This document shows, in pieces, positions 25,086-34,416 of a stretch of 64,000 nt of DNA (positions are counted from its first letter, which is position 1; the number at the start of each line of letters is the position of its first letter). Below the pieces are notes generated by a model. The model worked only from the letters and a program-made list of their open reading frames with translations, made no database searches and was not told where the DNA came from. The position numbers and the translations under genes were made by a program. Location of the stretch: contig NZ_CP062788.1 of assembly GCF_025136295.1 (NCBI RefSeq), positions 1,302,001 to 1,366,000 of the forward strand, in the 5' to 3' direction. The stretch is from Aestuariispira ectoiniformans. Lineage in GTDB: Bacteria; Pseudomonadota; Alphaproteobacteria; UBA8366; Aestuariispiraceae.

Positions 25086-26444
25086 ATGGGAATGGGATTT
25101 GCGAAAATGACGCATGTGTTTCACAGGCATACTCACAACCTGCCGCCTGTGGCCGTTAAGGGCGATGGCCCCTATATCATCGACAGTCAGGGAAAACGCT
25201 ATCTGGACGCCTCCGGGGGCGCGGCGGTTTCCTGTCTGGGGCATTCCCATGCCCGTGTGATCCAGGCGATCAAGGATCAGGTGGACAAGCTGGCCTTTGC
25301 GCATACCGGCTTTTTCACGACGGAAGCTGCCGAGGAACTGGCGGATTTCCTGGTGGGGAAAGCCCCGGAGGGGATCGAACATGTCTACCTCCTGTCCGGC
25401 GGCTCCGAGGCCGTGGAAGCCTCGTTGAAGCTGGCCCGCCAGTATTTTGTCGAAAAAGGGGAGGGCCAGCGCAGGACCTTTATCGCACGCCGCCAGAGTT
25501 ACCACGGCAATACGATGGGTGCGCTTGCCGTTGGCGGCAATGAATGGCGGCGTGCGCCTTTTAAACCGATCCTGGTCGATGGCGAACATGTCAGCCCCTG
25601 TTATGCCTATCGCGACCAGCGGGTCGACGAGACGGAAGAAGAATATGGCCTGCGTGTCGCCAATGAGCTGGAAGACCGTCTGCTGGCCGTCGGGCCGGAA
25701 ACGGTCATTGCCTTTGTGGCGGAACCGGTGGTCGGGGCCACGGCGGGGGCGCTTGCACCGGTGCCGGGTTATTTCAAACGCATCCGCGAAATCTGTGACA
25801 AATACGGCGTTCTGCTGATCCTGGACGAGGTCATGTGCGGTATGGGCCGGACGGGCACCTTGTTTGCCTGTGAACAGGACGGCGTGCGTCCGGATATCAT
25901 TGCGGTGGCCAAGGGGCTGGGCGCGGGTTACCAGCCGATTGGCGCGATGCTCTGCAGTCATGAAATCTATCAGTCGATCTATGACGGCACCGGCTTTTTC
26001 CAGCATGGCCATACCTATATGGGCCATCCGACCGCCTGTGCGGCGGCCCTTGCCGTGCAAAAGGCGATTGAGGAAGAAGACCTGCTGGCAAATGTGGTCC
26101 GTATGGGCGACCTGCTGGACAAGGCCCTGCACGAACGTTTCGATGATCACGCCTATGTGGGGGATATTCGCGGACGTGGCCTGTTCCGTGGGGTGGAACT
26201 TGTGGCCGACAAGGCCAGCAAGGAGCCTATTGATCCCGGGTTCAACATCCACAGCTTCGTCAAGTCGGCCGCGATGAGCGTTGGCCTTATCTGTTACCCC
26301 GGGGGCGGCACCATTGATGGCCGTCGTGGCAATCATATCCTTCTGGCGCCGCCCTTTATCATGACCGAACAGCATGTGGACGAGATCGTCGACAAGTTGG
26401 GCGTTGCCCTGGATGCAGCGCTGGTGGAGGCGAAAGTCGCGTAA
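25086..26444 (+). CDS. Class III PLP-dependent aminotransferase
   Basis: Transaminase of the ornithine/beta-alanine/omega-amino-acid group, moving an amino group from an omega- or beta-amino acid to a keto acid. The 452-residue protein has the cofactor-site segment LLSGGSEAVEASLKLARQY, VAEPVVGATAGALAPVPGY, the LILDEVMCGMGRTG aspartate region and the Schiff-base lysine in AVAKGLGAGYQP (about residue 277). In-frame ATGs at 25086, 25092 and 25107 are all possible; 25107 (MTHVFHR) is the conventional start in similar proteins. Its stop overlaps the BKACE start (TAATG), so the enzymes are co-translated and probably act in succession. Confidence 0.88.
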   Translation: MGMGFAKMTHVFHRHTHNLPPVAVKGDGPYIIDSQGKRYLDASGGAAVSCLGHSHARVIQAIKDQVDKLAFAHTGFFTTEAAEELADFLVGKAPEGIEHVYLLSGGSEAVEASLKLARQYFVEKGEGQRRTFIARRQSYHGNTMGALAVGGNEWRRAPFKPILVDGEHVSPCYAYRDQRVDETEEEYGLRVANELEDRLLAVGPETVIAFVAEPVVGATAGALAPVPGYFKRIREICDKYGVLLILDEVMCGMGRTGTLFACEQDGVRPDIIAVAKGLGAGYQPIGAMLCSHEIYQSIYDGTGFFQHGHTYMGHPTACAAALAVQKAIEEEDLLANVVRMGDLLDKALHERFDDHAYVGDIRGRGLFRGVELVADKASKEPIDPGFNIHSFVKSAAMSVGLICYPGGGTIDGRRGNHILLAPPFIMTEQHVDEIVDKLGVALDAALVEAKVA

Positions 26445-27271
26445 TGCAGGACGACCGCAGCCCTTTGATTATTGCCGTTGCGCCCAATGGTGCGCGCAAG
26501 ACCAAGGCGGACCATCCCGCCCTGCCGATCACACCGGAGGAACTGGCGGAGACGGCGGCGCGCTGTCTGGATGCCGGGGCGTCGATGATCCATCTGCATG
26601 TGCGCGATGAGGATCAGAAACACAGTCTGGACGTGTCCGCCTATCGGGCTGCGATAGATGCCATTCGTGCCCGCGTTGGCGGGGACCTGATCATCCAGGT
26701 CACGACCGAAGCCGTCGGTATCTATACCCCGGCACAGCAGATGGCGATGGTGCAGGAACTGGAACCGGAGGCGGTGTCGCTGGCGGTGCGGGAGCTGTGC
26801 CCCGATGATGCCCATGAAGAGATCGCAGGCAAGTTTTTCGGCTGGCTTCATAACAGCGGGATCAGTCCGCAATATATTCTCTACTCCGCCGAGGATGTGG
26901 CCCGGTTCAACCGGTTACGTGCGGCGGGCGTGATCCCGGGGGGACGGCCTTTTGTGCTCTATGTCCTTGGCCGGTACAGCGCGGGGCAGACGTCGCAACC
27001 GACCGACCTGCTGCCCTTCCTGGCGGAGGCCGGGGACAGCATATCGGACTGGGCGATGTGTGCCTTTGGGCCGCTGGAAGGGGCCTGTGCCGTGACGGCG
27101 GCGGGGCTCGGCGGGCATTGCCGGGTTGGTTTTGAAAACAATATGCGGCTCGCCAATGGAGATGTGGCGTCCGGGAATGCGGGGCTCGTCGCCCAGGTGG
27201 CGGATCAGGCGGGCCTGATGGGGCGACATGTCGCAAGCCCGGCAGAGGCGCGGAAAATTCTGGGGCTTTAG
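26444..27271 (+). CDS. Beta-keto acid cleavage enzyme family (BKACE, DUF849)
   Basis: Zinc-dependent enzyme of the BKACE family, whose members condense a beta-keto acid with acetyl-CoA and cleave it to acetoacetate and a new acyl-CoA. The 275-residue protein begins IIAVAPNGARKTKADHPALP. It has the metal-ligand histidines in MIHLHVRDE (about residues 46-48), an IIQVTTEAVG strand, and a second conserved region VGFENNMRL near the end. It overlaps the aminotransferase by one base. This suggests that the aminotransferase makes a beta-keto acid from a beta-amino acid and that this enzyme cleaves it. The actual substrate is unknown. Confidence 0.85.
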   Translation: MQDDRSPLIIAVAPNGARKTKADHPALPITPEELAETAARCLDAGASMIHLHVRDEDQKHSLDVSAYRAAIDAIRARVGGDLIIQVTTEAVGIYTPAQQMAMVQELEPEAVSLAVRELCPDDAHEEIAGKFFGWLHNSGISPQYILYSAEDVARFNRLRAAGVIPGGRPFVLYVLGRYSAGQTSQPTDLLPFLAEAGDSISDWAMCAFGPLEGACAVTAAGLGGHCRVGFENNMRLANGDVASGNAGLVAQVADQAGLMGRHVASPAEARKILGL

Positions 27272-27663
27272 GGGCGAATGGCCTGAGTTTGGCCGAGACG
27301 ATACCAAAACGGGGAACGGGAGGTTGTTGACCTTTGTTTGGACATGGGGGCATAGTCTGAACAGTGGATTGTAGAACGCAAAAAATGAGTTGCCGCAGGC
27401 AATTAGGCCTGATATCGGGAGCGCTCTCGTAATCACGGGGTCTCTCCCGGCGTTTCAACGTTGAAATAGGCGACTCAACTAGGCTGATGCTGGGCATCGG
27501 CGGCGTTGGTATTCGTTTGTATGGATTATCGGGAAACCGGCTATGCCGGTTAGACAGGTGGACCGTTCGTGTTCGGTCTTCCATGTCCTGTGAAGTCGTC
27601 AGCGGGATTTACCCGGGCTTCATCAAACACGAACAGGGAATAAGGAAGGTAAGGAGTTAAGGC
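27272..27663. promoter_or_regulatory. Intergenic region upstream of the TRAP transporter
   Basis: A 392-base stretch without a convincing gene. It holds a perfect 14-bp palindrome TTTCAACGTTGAAA at 27453-27466 and an inverted repeat AACCGGC-TAT-GCCGGTT at 27535-27551. AAGGAG at about 27649-27654 serves the TRAP binding-protein gene. The palindromes are candidate regulator sites; the promoter itself was not pinned down. Confidence 0.4.
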
Positions 27664-28632
27664 ATGATGATCAAAAAGCTGTCTGTAGCTGCTGCTGCAC
27701 TGGCGGGCATGACCTTGGTCGCCGCAACGGCGCATGCAGAAAAATTCATCACCATCGGCACCGGTGGCCAGACTGGCGTTTACTATCAGGTCGGTGGTGC
27801 AATCTGCCGTCTGGTAAACCGTGGCACGGCCGATCACGACATCAAATGCACCCACACCACGGGTGGTTCCGTCGACAACATCAACGGTATCCGCAATGGT
27901 GACCTGGACATGGGCGTGGCCCAGTCCGACTGGCAGTATCACGCCTATGCCGGCGATGCGCCGAAACAGTTCCCGGACGGTGCGTTCAAAGAACTGCGTT
28001 CGGTCTTTTCCGTGCATGCAGAGCCGTTCACCGTTCTCGCCCGTGCCGATTCCGGCATCAAGTCCTTTGACGACCTGAAGGGCAAACGCGTCAACGTCGG
28101 TAACCCGGGTTCCGGTCAGCGTGGCACCATGGAAGTTGTCATGGAAAAAATGGGCTGGACCATGGACGACTTTGCACTGGCGGCTGAACTGAAGTCCGCC
28201 GAGCAGGCTTCTGCGCTGTGCGACAACAAGGTCGACGCCATTGTATTCACCGTCGGTCACCCGAACGGTTCCATCAAGGAAGCCACGACCACCTGTGATT
28301 CCAAACTGGTTCCGGTCAACAACGACACGATCAAGAAGCTGGTTGCCGACAAGCCGTATTACGCCATGGCGACCCTGCCGGGCGGTATGTACAAAGGCAA
28401 TCCGGATGACGTGGAAACCTTTGGCGTTGGTGCAACCTTCGTCACCTCCACGGCAACGGATGAAGAAACCGTCTACCAGATCGTGAAGGCTGTTTTTGAA
28501 AATCTGGATCGTTTCAAGAAAATGCACCCTGCATTTGCCCATCTTGAAGCAGCCAAGATGATCAAGAACAACCTGTCTGCCCCGCTGCATCCGGGTGCGA
28601 TCAAATACTACAAAGAAAAAGGCTGGATGTAA
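27664..28632 (+). CDS. TAXI-family TRAP transporter solute-binding protein
   Basis: Periplasmic receptor of a TRAP importer of the TAXI type. The signal peptide occupies about 23 residues ([15 protein letters not shown] to TAHA). The mature start [21 protein letters not shown] is the family hallmark, followed by [26 protein letters not shown] and [17 protein letters not shown]. The length of 322 residues is normal. Known TAXI ligands are rarely identified; glutamate and other carboxylates are examples, so no ligand is claimed here. A strong hairpin separates it from the membrane component, consistent with excess production of the receptor. Confidence 0.93.
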   Translation: MMIKKLSVAAAALAGMTLVAATAHAEKFITIGTGGQTGVYYQVGGAICRLVNRGTADHDIKCTHTTGGSVDNINGIRNGDLDMGVAQSDWQYHAYAGDAPKQFPDGAFKELRSVFSVHAEPFTVLARADSGIKSFDDLKGKRVNVGNPGSGQRGTMEVVMEKMGWTMDDFALAAELKSAEQASALCDNKVDAIVFTVGHPNGSIKEATTTCDSKLVPVNNDTIKKLVADKPYYAMATLPGGMYKGNPDDVETFGVGATFVTSTATDEETVYQIVKAVFENLDRFKKMHPAFAHLEAAKMIKNNLSAPLHPGAIKYYKEKGWM

Positions 28633-28648
28633 GTCTTTTGATGGCTTT

Positions 28649-28680
28649 CGGGCGGGAACATTCCCGCCCGTTCGCTTTTC
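28649..28680 (+). terminator. Stem-loop between TRAP receptor and permease genes
   Basis: GGGCGGGAA pairs with TTCCCGCCC, giving nine to ten pairs with a very short loop, followed by TTCGCTTTTC. It probably causes partial termination or protects the receptor mRNA. Confidence 0.7.
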
Positions 28681-28773
28681 TGCGGCCGATGGGGTAAAAT
28701 TCGTCATGGACGAAAACGGCCGTAAGATGTTTCCGTATGATGCGGAATAATTCCTTTGCTGGGGGTCTTTGCT

Positions 28774-31596
28774 ATGAGTGACAAGGATACCACGGCCACA
28801 CAGTTGTCAGCCGAAGAGCTGGAGGATCTCGTTGCCTCAACCGATACCGGGGGACGGCAGCCATCCAATAAAAATGTGGCTAAATTCATGGCGGCGGTCG
28901 CACTGATCTGGTCGCTGTTACAAGTCTGGTATTCGTCGCCGATCCCGTATGTGGTCGGCTTTGGTGTTTTTAACAGCGGCGAGATGCGCTCGATCCATCT
29001 GGCGATCGCGGTGCTGCTGGCGTTTCTGGCCTATCCCGCTGGCAAATCCTCGCCGCGCCGGTATGTTCCGGCGCTGGATTGGGTCTTTGCCATTCTCGGC
29101 TTCGGCTGTGCCTTCTATCTTTTCGTAGCCAATACGGAATTGATCGGAACCCTGACCGGCCAACGGCTGTCGGACCGGCCGAACAACCCGAACGCCGTCG
29201 ATATCGGCGTTGCCATCGTCGGCATGCTGCTGCTGTTGGAGGCAACCCGGCGTGCGTTGGGGCCGCCGCTTATGGTCGTGGCCATTGTCTTCATCGGCTA
29301 TACTTTCCTGGGACCATATGCGCCGGGCATCCTTGCCTGGAAGGGCGCAAGCTTCGGGGCTGTTGCCTATCACCAGTGGATTTCCACCGAAGGCGTCTTC
29401 GGGATCGCACTTGGCGTTTCCACGGACCTGGTCTTCCTCTTTGTCCTGTTCGGGGCATTGTTGGAGAAGGCCGGGGCCGGTAACTATTTCATCAAGGTTG
29501 CCTTCTCCCTGATGGGGCATCTGCGCGGTGGTCCGGCCAAGGCGGCCGTGGTTGCCTCCGGCATGACCGGTCTGATTTCCGGGTCGTCCATTGCCAACGT
29601 GGTGACAACCGGCACCTTCACGATCCCGATGATGAAACGCGTCGGCTTCTCCCGCGAAAAGGCGGGGGCGGTCGAAGTGGCCTCTTCCGTCAACGGCCAG
29701 ATCATGCCGCCGGTCATGGGGGCTGCCGCCTTCCTGATGGTGGAATATGTCAATATTCCCTATTTCGAAGTGGTCAAACATGCTTTCGTTCCGGCGATCA
29801 TCTCCTATATCGCGCTGGTCTATATCGTCCATCTGGAGGCGATGAAGAATGGCATGGAAGGCCTGCCGCGCGCCGGTCAGCCGAAACCCTTCAAATGGGC
29901 GATGCTTTCCTTCCTGATGTCGGTGGCGATTGTACTGGCGCTTGCCAGTGGCGTTTACTGGGTTGTCCAGTTCTTCAATGGTCTGGGCAGTGCGGAACTG
30001 AAGCTGCTCGCCGTTGCCGTTGTGATCGGTCTTGAGTTCCTGATCTACAAAGGGGTGTTCCGGAATGCCTCGGAAGGCACCAAGGAAAAGATCATTTCGG
30101 TATTTGCCCTGGTGATCTGCAACCTGACAATCGGGGCCTTCGGCGTGTCCTATCTGCTGGATATCATCCGCAGCCTTGCCGGGCCGGCGTTGACGCCGTG
30201 GATTGTTGGCGTCTTGCTGATCCTGGCCTATGTCTGGCTGGCATCGCGTTGCGCCAAGGAACCGGACCTGGAGGTCGATGACCCGAACCAGCCGGTCGTG
30301 CAATTGCCGGAACCGGGCCCGACCATTCGTTCCGGGCTGTATTTCCTGCTGCCGGTAGGCGTCCTGATCTGGTGCCTTATGGTGGAACGCCTGTCACCGT
30401 CGCTTTCCGCCTTCTGGGCTGTTGCCTTCATGGTCTTCATCCTCCTGACACAAAGCCACCTCTTTGCCCTGTTCCGGGGGGAAGGCACGGCTGGCAAGTT
30501 CAAGGAAGGTTTTGACCACCTGATTGACGGCCTGATGACCGGTGCCCGCAATATGATCGGTATCGGCATCGCGACCGCAACGGCGGGTGTGATCGTCGGT
30601 GCTGTTTCCCAGACAGGGGTCGGCTCGGTCTTGGCGGATCTGGTTGAATTGCTCAGCTTCGGCAATATCTTCATGATCCTGCTGCTGACCGCAATCCTCA
30701 GTCTGATCCTGGGGATGGGGCTGCCGACCACGGCCAACTATATCGTCGTCAGTTCTTTGCTGGCGCCGGTGATTGTCAGCCTGGGACAGGCAAACGGGCT
30801 GATCGTGCCGCTGATCGCGGTGCATCTTTTCGTCTTCTATTTCGGCATCATGGCGGACGTGACCCCGCCGGTGGGGCTGGCTTCCTTCGCGGCGGCAGCC
30901 GTGTCGGGCGGCGATCCCATCCGCACGGGTTTCGTGGCCTTTGCCTATTCATTACGGACGGCCCTGCTGCCCTTCCTGTTCATCTTCAACACAGACCTGT
31001 TGTTGATTGATGTGACACCGGTACAGGGCGTCTTTGTCTTCGTGATGTCGACGGCGGCCATATTGCTGTTCACGGCCGGGACACAGGGATACTTCCTGAC
31101 AAAGTCCCGTATCTGGGAATCCCTTGCTTTGATCCTGGTTGCCTTCACCCTGTTCCGTCCTGGTTTCTGGATGGATATGATCGTGGAGCCTTTCGATCAT
31201 CAGCCGCCCGCCAAGATTTTCGAGGCGGCGGAACAGATGCCGGAAGGTGGTGAACTGCGGGTCATCGTGGACGGCCTGGACGAAGTGGGCGAACCGATGA
31301 CCTTCACGGCCATCATTAAGTTGGGTGCACCGGGCAAGGGTGCAGACCGCCTGTCTGATTTCGGGTTGGACCTGCTGACGCAGGGTGATGAGATCATCAT
31401 CGACAATGCGATGTATGACAGTCCGGCCCAGAAGGCAGGTTTTGATTTCGACCAGAAAATCAGCACGGTTCTTGTGCCCGTGGTTCAACCGGCCAAGGAG
31501 TGGATGTATATCCCGGCCTTGCTGTTGCTTGGGTTGGTCGTCCTGGTTCAACGCCGTCGCCGCGATGCTGCTGGTGCAGCCGCGGTTGCGGCCTGA
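28774..31596 (+). CDS. TRAP transporter fused large/small permease with C-terminal DUF3394
   Basis: Inner-membrane part of the TAXI TRAP importer. In this family the 4-helix small and 12-helix large subunits are fused in one chain. The protein has about 940 residues with many helices. Hallmarks include ASGMTGLISGSSIANVVTTG, VNGQIMPPVMGAAAF, ILGMGLPTTANYIVVS and ADVTPPVGLASFAAAAVSGG. After about residue 790 comes a soluble domain of the DUF3394 type (ending SPAQKAGFDFDQKI), then a last helix. The start is the ATG preceded by a GGGGG run; an upstream TTG at 28756 is less likely. The universal stress protein gene follows at once. Confidence 0.92.
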   Translation: MSDKDTTATQLSAEELEDLVASTDTGGRQPSNKNVAKFMAAVALIWSLLQVWYSSPIPYVVGFGVFNSGEMRSIHLAIAVLLAFLAYPAGKSSPRRYVPALDWVFAILGFGCAFYLFVANTELIGTLTGQRLSDRPNNPNAVDIGVAIVGMLLLLEATRRALGPPLMVVAIVFIGYTFLGPYAPGILAWKGASFGAVAYHQWISTEGVFGIALGVSTDLVFLFVLFGALLEKAGAGNYFIKVAFSLMGHLRGGPAKAAVVASGMTGLISGSSIANVVTTGTFTIPMMKRVGFSREKAGAVEVASSVNGQIMPPVMGAAAFLMVEYVNIPYFEVVKHAFVPAIISYIALVYIVHLEAMKNGMEGLPRAGQPKPFKWAMLSFLMSVAIVLALASGVYWVVQFFNGLGSAELKLLAVAVVIGLEFLIYKGVFRNASEGTKEKIISVFALVICNLTIGAFGVSYLLDIIRSLAGPALTPWIVGVLLILAYVWLASRCAKEPDLEVDDPNQPVVQLPEPGPTIRSGLYFLLPVGVLIWCLMVERLSPSLSAFWAVAFMVFILLTQSHLFALFRGEGTAGKFKEGFDHLIDGLMTGARNMIGIGIATATAGVIVGAVSQTGVGSVLADLVELLSFGNIFMILLLTAILSLILGMGLPTTANYIVVSSLLAPVIVSLGQANGLIVPLIAVHLFVFYFGIMADVTPPVGLASFAAAAVSGGDPIRTGFVAFAYSLRTALLPFLFIFNTDLLLIDVTPVQGVFVFVMSTAAILLFTAGTQGYFLTKSRIWESLALILVAFTLFRPGFWMDMIVEPFDHQPPAKIFEAAEQMPEGGELRVIVDGLDEVGEPMTFTAIIKLGAPGKGADRLSDFGLDLLTQGDEIIIDNAMYDSPAQKAGFDFDQKISTVLVPVVQPAKEWMYIPALLLLGLVVLVQRRRRDAAGAAAVAA

Positions 31597-31613
31597 AGAC
31601 GGAGGTAACGGTA

Positions 31614-32042
31614 ATGTTTAAACATATCCTTCTGGCCGTCGATCTGGGCCATCCCGAAGCCAGCGCCCTGTCCGTGCCGACGGCGGTGGAATATGCAGAG
31701 AAATTCGGTTCCACTCTTCATGTGATGACGGTGGTGCCGGATTTTGGCATGTCCATTGTCGGCTCCTTCTTCTCCAAGGATCATGAGAAGAAGATGCTGG
31801 ATGAGGCCAATAAACAGCTCCACGCCTATGTGAAAAAGGAAATCCCGGAAGGGATTCAGGTTCAGCATATCGTGGGGCATGGCACAGCCTATGAGGAAAT
31901 CCTGCGTGTCAGCGAAGAGGTCAACTGCGACCTCATTGTGCTGGGCAGTCATCGCCCGAACATGCAGGACTATCTTCTGGGGCCGAACGCCGCGCGCGTG
32001 GTACGCCACGCCAATTGTTCGGTTCTGGTGATCCGGAAGTAA
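31614..32042 (+). CDS. Universal stress protein (UspA family) linked to the TRAP transporter
   Basis: Small cytoplasmic nucleotide-binding protein of 142 residues. MFKHILLAVDLG opens the fold and VLGSHRPNMQDYLLGPNAARVVRHANCSVLVIR supplies the G-x2-G-x9-G(S/N)-like phosphate loop in relaxed form. The ATG has GGAGG nine bases upstream, 17 bases after the permease stop. UspA proteins encoded behind TRAP genes (TeaD in Halomonas is the studied case) bind ATP and tune uptake, and a similar role is likely here. Confidence 0.9.
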   Translation: MFKHILLAVDLGHPEASALSVPTAVEYAEKFGSTLHVMTVVPDFGMSIVGSFFSKDHEKKMLDEANKQLHAYVKKEIPEGIQVQHIVGHGTAYEEILRVSEEVNCDLIVLGSHRPNMQDYLLGPNAARVVRHANCSVLVIRK

Positions 32043-32064
32043 CCGGACCGGATATCGGTTGAGA

Positions 32065-32099
32065 AAGGCGGGGGCACAGTCTCCCGCCTTTTCTTTTAG
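32065..32099 (+). terminator. Rho-independent terminator after the TRAP operon
   Basis: AAAGGCGGG pairs with CCCGCCTTT around a 10-base loop, followed by TCTTTT. It closes the TRAP/Usp transcript. Confidence 0.85.
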
Positions 32100-32178
32100 G
32101 GCCCGATAGATTGACGCCCGTGGCGGGGTGGAGTAACTCAACTCACAGGTAATTCGAGTCAAACAGTTGGAGTGCGGC

Positions 32179-33654
32179 ATGGCCGACGGGGCGGATATCA
32201 CGGAACTTCTGGACCGGTTGAAAACGGCAAAAGTCCTCTGCGTAGGTGATTTGATGCTGGACCGGTTTTCCGAGGGTAAGGTGGAACGCATTTCCCCTGA
32301 GGCCCCGATCCCTGTTATTTCCGTGACCCGGGAAAGCAACCATCTGGGCGGCGCGGGCAATGTGGCACGCAATCTGTCGGCGCTGGGTGTCGGCTGCCGC
32401 ATGGTTGCGGCGACCGGTGACGACGGCAGCGCCACGGAAGTGGCTGGCCTGTTCTCCGAGCTTCCGGGCGTGGTGCCGGAACTGGAACGCCTGCGGGATC
32501 GCCCCACCACGGTGAAGGTCCGCTATATGGCGGGTGGTCAGCAGTTGCTGCGTGCGGACAAGGAAGCGACCGGCCCGTTGCCGCAGGACCATGAAGACAA
32601 TGTAATTTCTGCTGCGACGGATGCCATGGCCGATTGCGGCGCGGTGATCCTGTCGGATTATGGCAAGGGCGTTCTGACCAGCCGGGTGATCGCTGCGGTG
32701 ATCGAGGCTGCGCATATGGCGAAGCTGCCGGTTATCGTTGATCCCAAGGGGCAGAATTTCCACAAATATCGTGGCGCGACGCTTCTGACGCCCAACCGCA
32801 ACGAACTGGCGCTGGCCTCCGGCATGCCGGTCGGTGACGACAAACAGATTCTTGCCGCCTGCCACCACATCATGAATGAATGTGGCGTGCAGGGCCTGTT
32901 AGCGACCCGCTCCGAACAGGGCATGACCCTGATCCATCACGGGGCGCAGGGCGACACGGAAAAGCATCTGTCGGCGCAGGCTTTGGAAGTCTTCGACGTG
33001 GCGGGGGCGGGCGATACGGTGATCGCAACTTTTGCCGCCGCCCTTGCCGCCGGAATCCCGATGGTGGAGGCTGCGCGCCTTGCCAATATCGCCGCCGGGA
33101 TCGTGGTCGCGAAGGTGGGCACCGCCGTTGCCTATCCGGACGAGATTATCGCTGCCGTCCATGGCGAGGCCTGGCGGGAGAGCGAACATAAGGTCCATTC
33201 CCTGGAAACGGCCGAAGACCGGGTTGAAGCCTGGCGCCGCAAGGGCCTGAAAGTAGGCTTCACCAATGGCTGCTTCGATTTGCTCCACCCGGGACATATC
33301 TCGCTGGTCGATCAGGCGCGTGCTGCCTGCGACCGGTTGATTGTCGGCCTGAACAGCGATGATTCCGTGCGCCGCCTGAAGGGAGAGACCCGCCCGATCC
33401 AGAACGAGGTCAGCCGGGCAACCGTGCTGGCTTCGTTGGCGAATGTGGACATGGTGGTGATCTTCGCTGAAGACACGCCGATGAAGCTGATTACGACGCT
33501 GAAGCCGGATGTGCTGGTCAAGGGCGCGGACTACACCATCGAGACCGTGGTTGGCGCACAGGAGGTGCAAAGCTGGGGCGGGCAGGTCGTGCTCGCCAAT
33601 CTGGTTGATGGCCAGTCCACCACCGGCACCATTGCCAAGATGAACGGGAAATGA
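32179..33654 (+). CDS. hldE: Bifunctional heptose-7-phosphate kinase / heptose-1-phosphate adenylyltransferase
   Basis: Makes ADP-heptose precursors for the lipopolysaccharide core. The 491-residue protein fuses a PfkB-type sugar kinase (residues 1-320: VGDLMLDRF, LGGAGNVARNLSALG and the catalytic DVAGAGDTV) to a cytidylyltransferase-fold domain (about 350-490: VGFTNGCFDLLHPGHISLVD with the HxGH motif, and GLNSDDSVRRLKG). Both active-site motifs are intact. The ATG at 32179 has GGAG six bases upstream; a TTG at 32167 is in frame. The gene converges on the ArsR-rhodanese gene, with the two stop codons directly abutting (TGA/TCA). Confidence 0.95.
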   Translation: MADGADITELLDRLKTAKVLCVGDLMLDRFSEGKVERISPEAPIPVISVTRESNHLGGAGNVARNLSALGVGCRMVAATGDDGSATEVAGLFSELPGVVPELERLRDRPTTVKVRYMAGGQQLLRADKEATGPLPQDHEDNVISAATDAMADCGAVILSDYGKGVLTSRVIAAVIEAAHMAKLPVIVDPKGQNFHKYRGATLLTPNRNELALASGMPVGDDKQILAACHHIMNECGVQGLLATRSEQGMTLIHHGAQGDTEKHLSAQALEVFDVAGAGDTVIATFAAALAAGIPMVEAARLANIAAGIVVAKVGTAVAYPDEIIAAVHGEAWRESEHKVHSLETAEDRVEAWRRKGLKVGFTNGCFDLLHPGHISLVDQARAACDRLIVGLNSDDSVRRLKGETRPIQNEVSRATVLASLANVDMVVIFAEDTPMKLITTLKPDVLVKGADYTIETVVGAQEVQSWGGQVVLANLVDGQSTTGTIAKMNGK

Positions 33655-34326
33655 TCAGCGCCGAGGCTTGGCTTCAACCTTAAGGCCCGCCGCCTTCCAT
33701 TCCGGGAAACCGCCTTCCATAAGCCGGGCCTTGATGCCTTTGGCCTTGAGTGCCTTGACCGCGTCAACGGACAACACGCAATAGGGGCCGCGGCAATAGG
33801 CAATAACCTCCTGGCCCTGCGGTAATTCAGACAGACGTTTTTCCAGGTCACCGAGCGGAATATTAAGCGCGCCCGGTAGATGGCCGTGGGCATATTCATC
33901 CTCTGGCCGCACGTCCAGCAGCGTGATGCTGTGATCTTCCATGCGTGTCAGGAGTTCCTGCCGGGAGATGGCTTCCAGCCGGTCACGTTGGTGACGGCTG
34001 TCTGCGACAAGGTTCTGGATTTCAAGGGCGTGGTATTCGCTGTAGTGGCGGAGCGCGGTCAGCAGCGGCAGAACCGGCCCGTCGCCCAGACGATAGAAAA
34101 TATATTTCCCCTCCCGTCGGGTTTGCACGAAACCGCTGCGGCGCAGTTGCTGCAGATGTTGGGAGGTATTGGCGACCGAAAGCCCCGACAGTTCTGCCAG
34201 CCGGTCCACCGGTCGTTCTCCCTGGGCCAGCAGTTCCAGCAACGCAAGACGATGGGGGTTGCCCAGACTTCTGGCCAATTCCGCCGGTGCGTCAAAATTG
34301 CTGTTGTTGTGGTCTGTGTCCGTCAT
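33655..34326 (-). CDS. ArsR-family regulator fused to a rhodanese domain
   Basis: A 223-residue transcription factor with an N-terminal winged helix (about 15-90: LGNPHRLALLELLAQGERPVDRLAELSGLSVANTSQHLQQLRRSGFV) and a C-terminal rhodanese domain (about 125-215) with active-site loop CRGPYC. The winged-helix part contains no cysteine, so any thiol or persulfide sensing would have to use the rhodanese cysteines; this is inference. It is transcribed away from a DUF2938 membrane gene, with a symmetric operator in the 90-base gap. I chose the ATG giving MTDTDHNN rather than a longer frame that would run through the operator. Confidence 0.9.
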   Translation of the reverse strand: MTDTDHNNSNFDAPAELARSLGNPHRLALLELLAQGERPVDRLAELSGLSVANTSQHLQQLRRSGFVQTRREGKYIFYRLGDGPVLPLLTALRHYSEYHALEIQNLVADSRHQRDRLEAISRQELLTRMEDHSITLLDVRPEDEYAHGHLPGALNIPLGDLEKRLSELPQGQEVIAYCRGPYCVLSVDAVKALKAKGIKARLMEGGFPEWKAAGLKVEAKPRR

Positions 34327-34363
34327 TGACAGGACAGTAGCATTGCGGCATGACTCAATCAAA

Positions 34364-34385
34364 CATTCAATGAAATTATTGAATG
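34364..34385. promoter_or_regulatory. Inverted-repeat operator between arsR-rhodanese and DUF2938 genes
   Basis: CATTCAAT, six bases, then ATTGAATG: a perfect 8-bp-arm inverted repeat of the ATTCAA/TTGAAT kind bound by ArsR/SmtB regulators such as BigR. It sits 38 bases before the regulator start and 31 before the DUF2938 start, so binding could silence both. Confidence 0.75.
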
Positions 34386-34416
34386 ATGGAGATGCAGTTG
34401 TGGGAAGGGCACGGCA

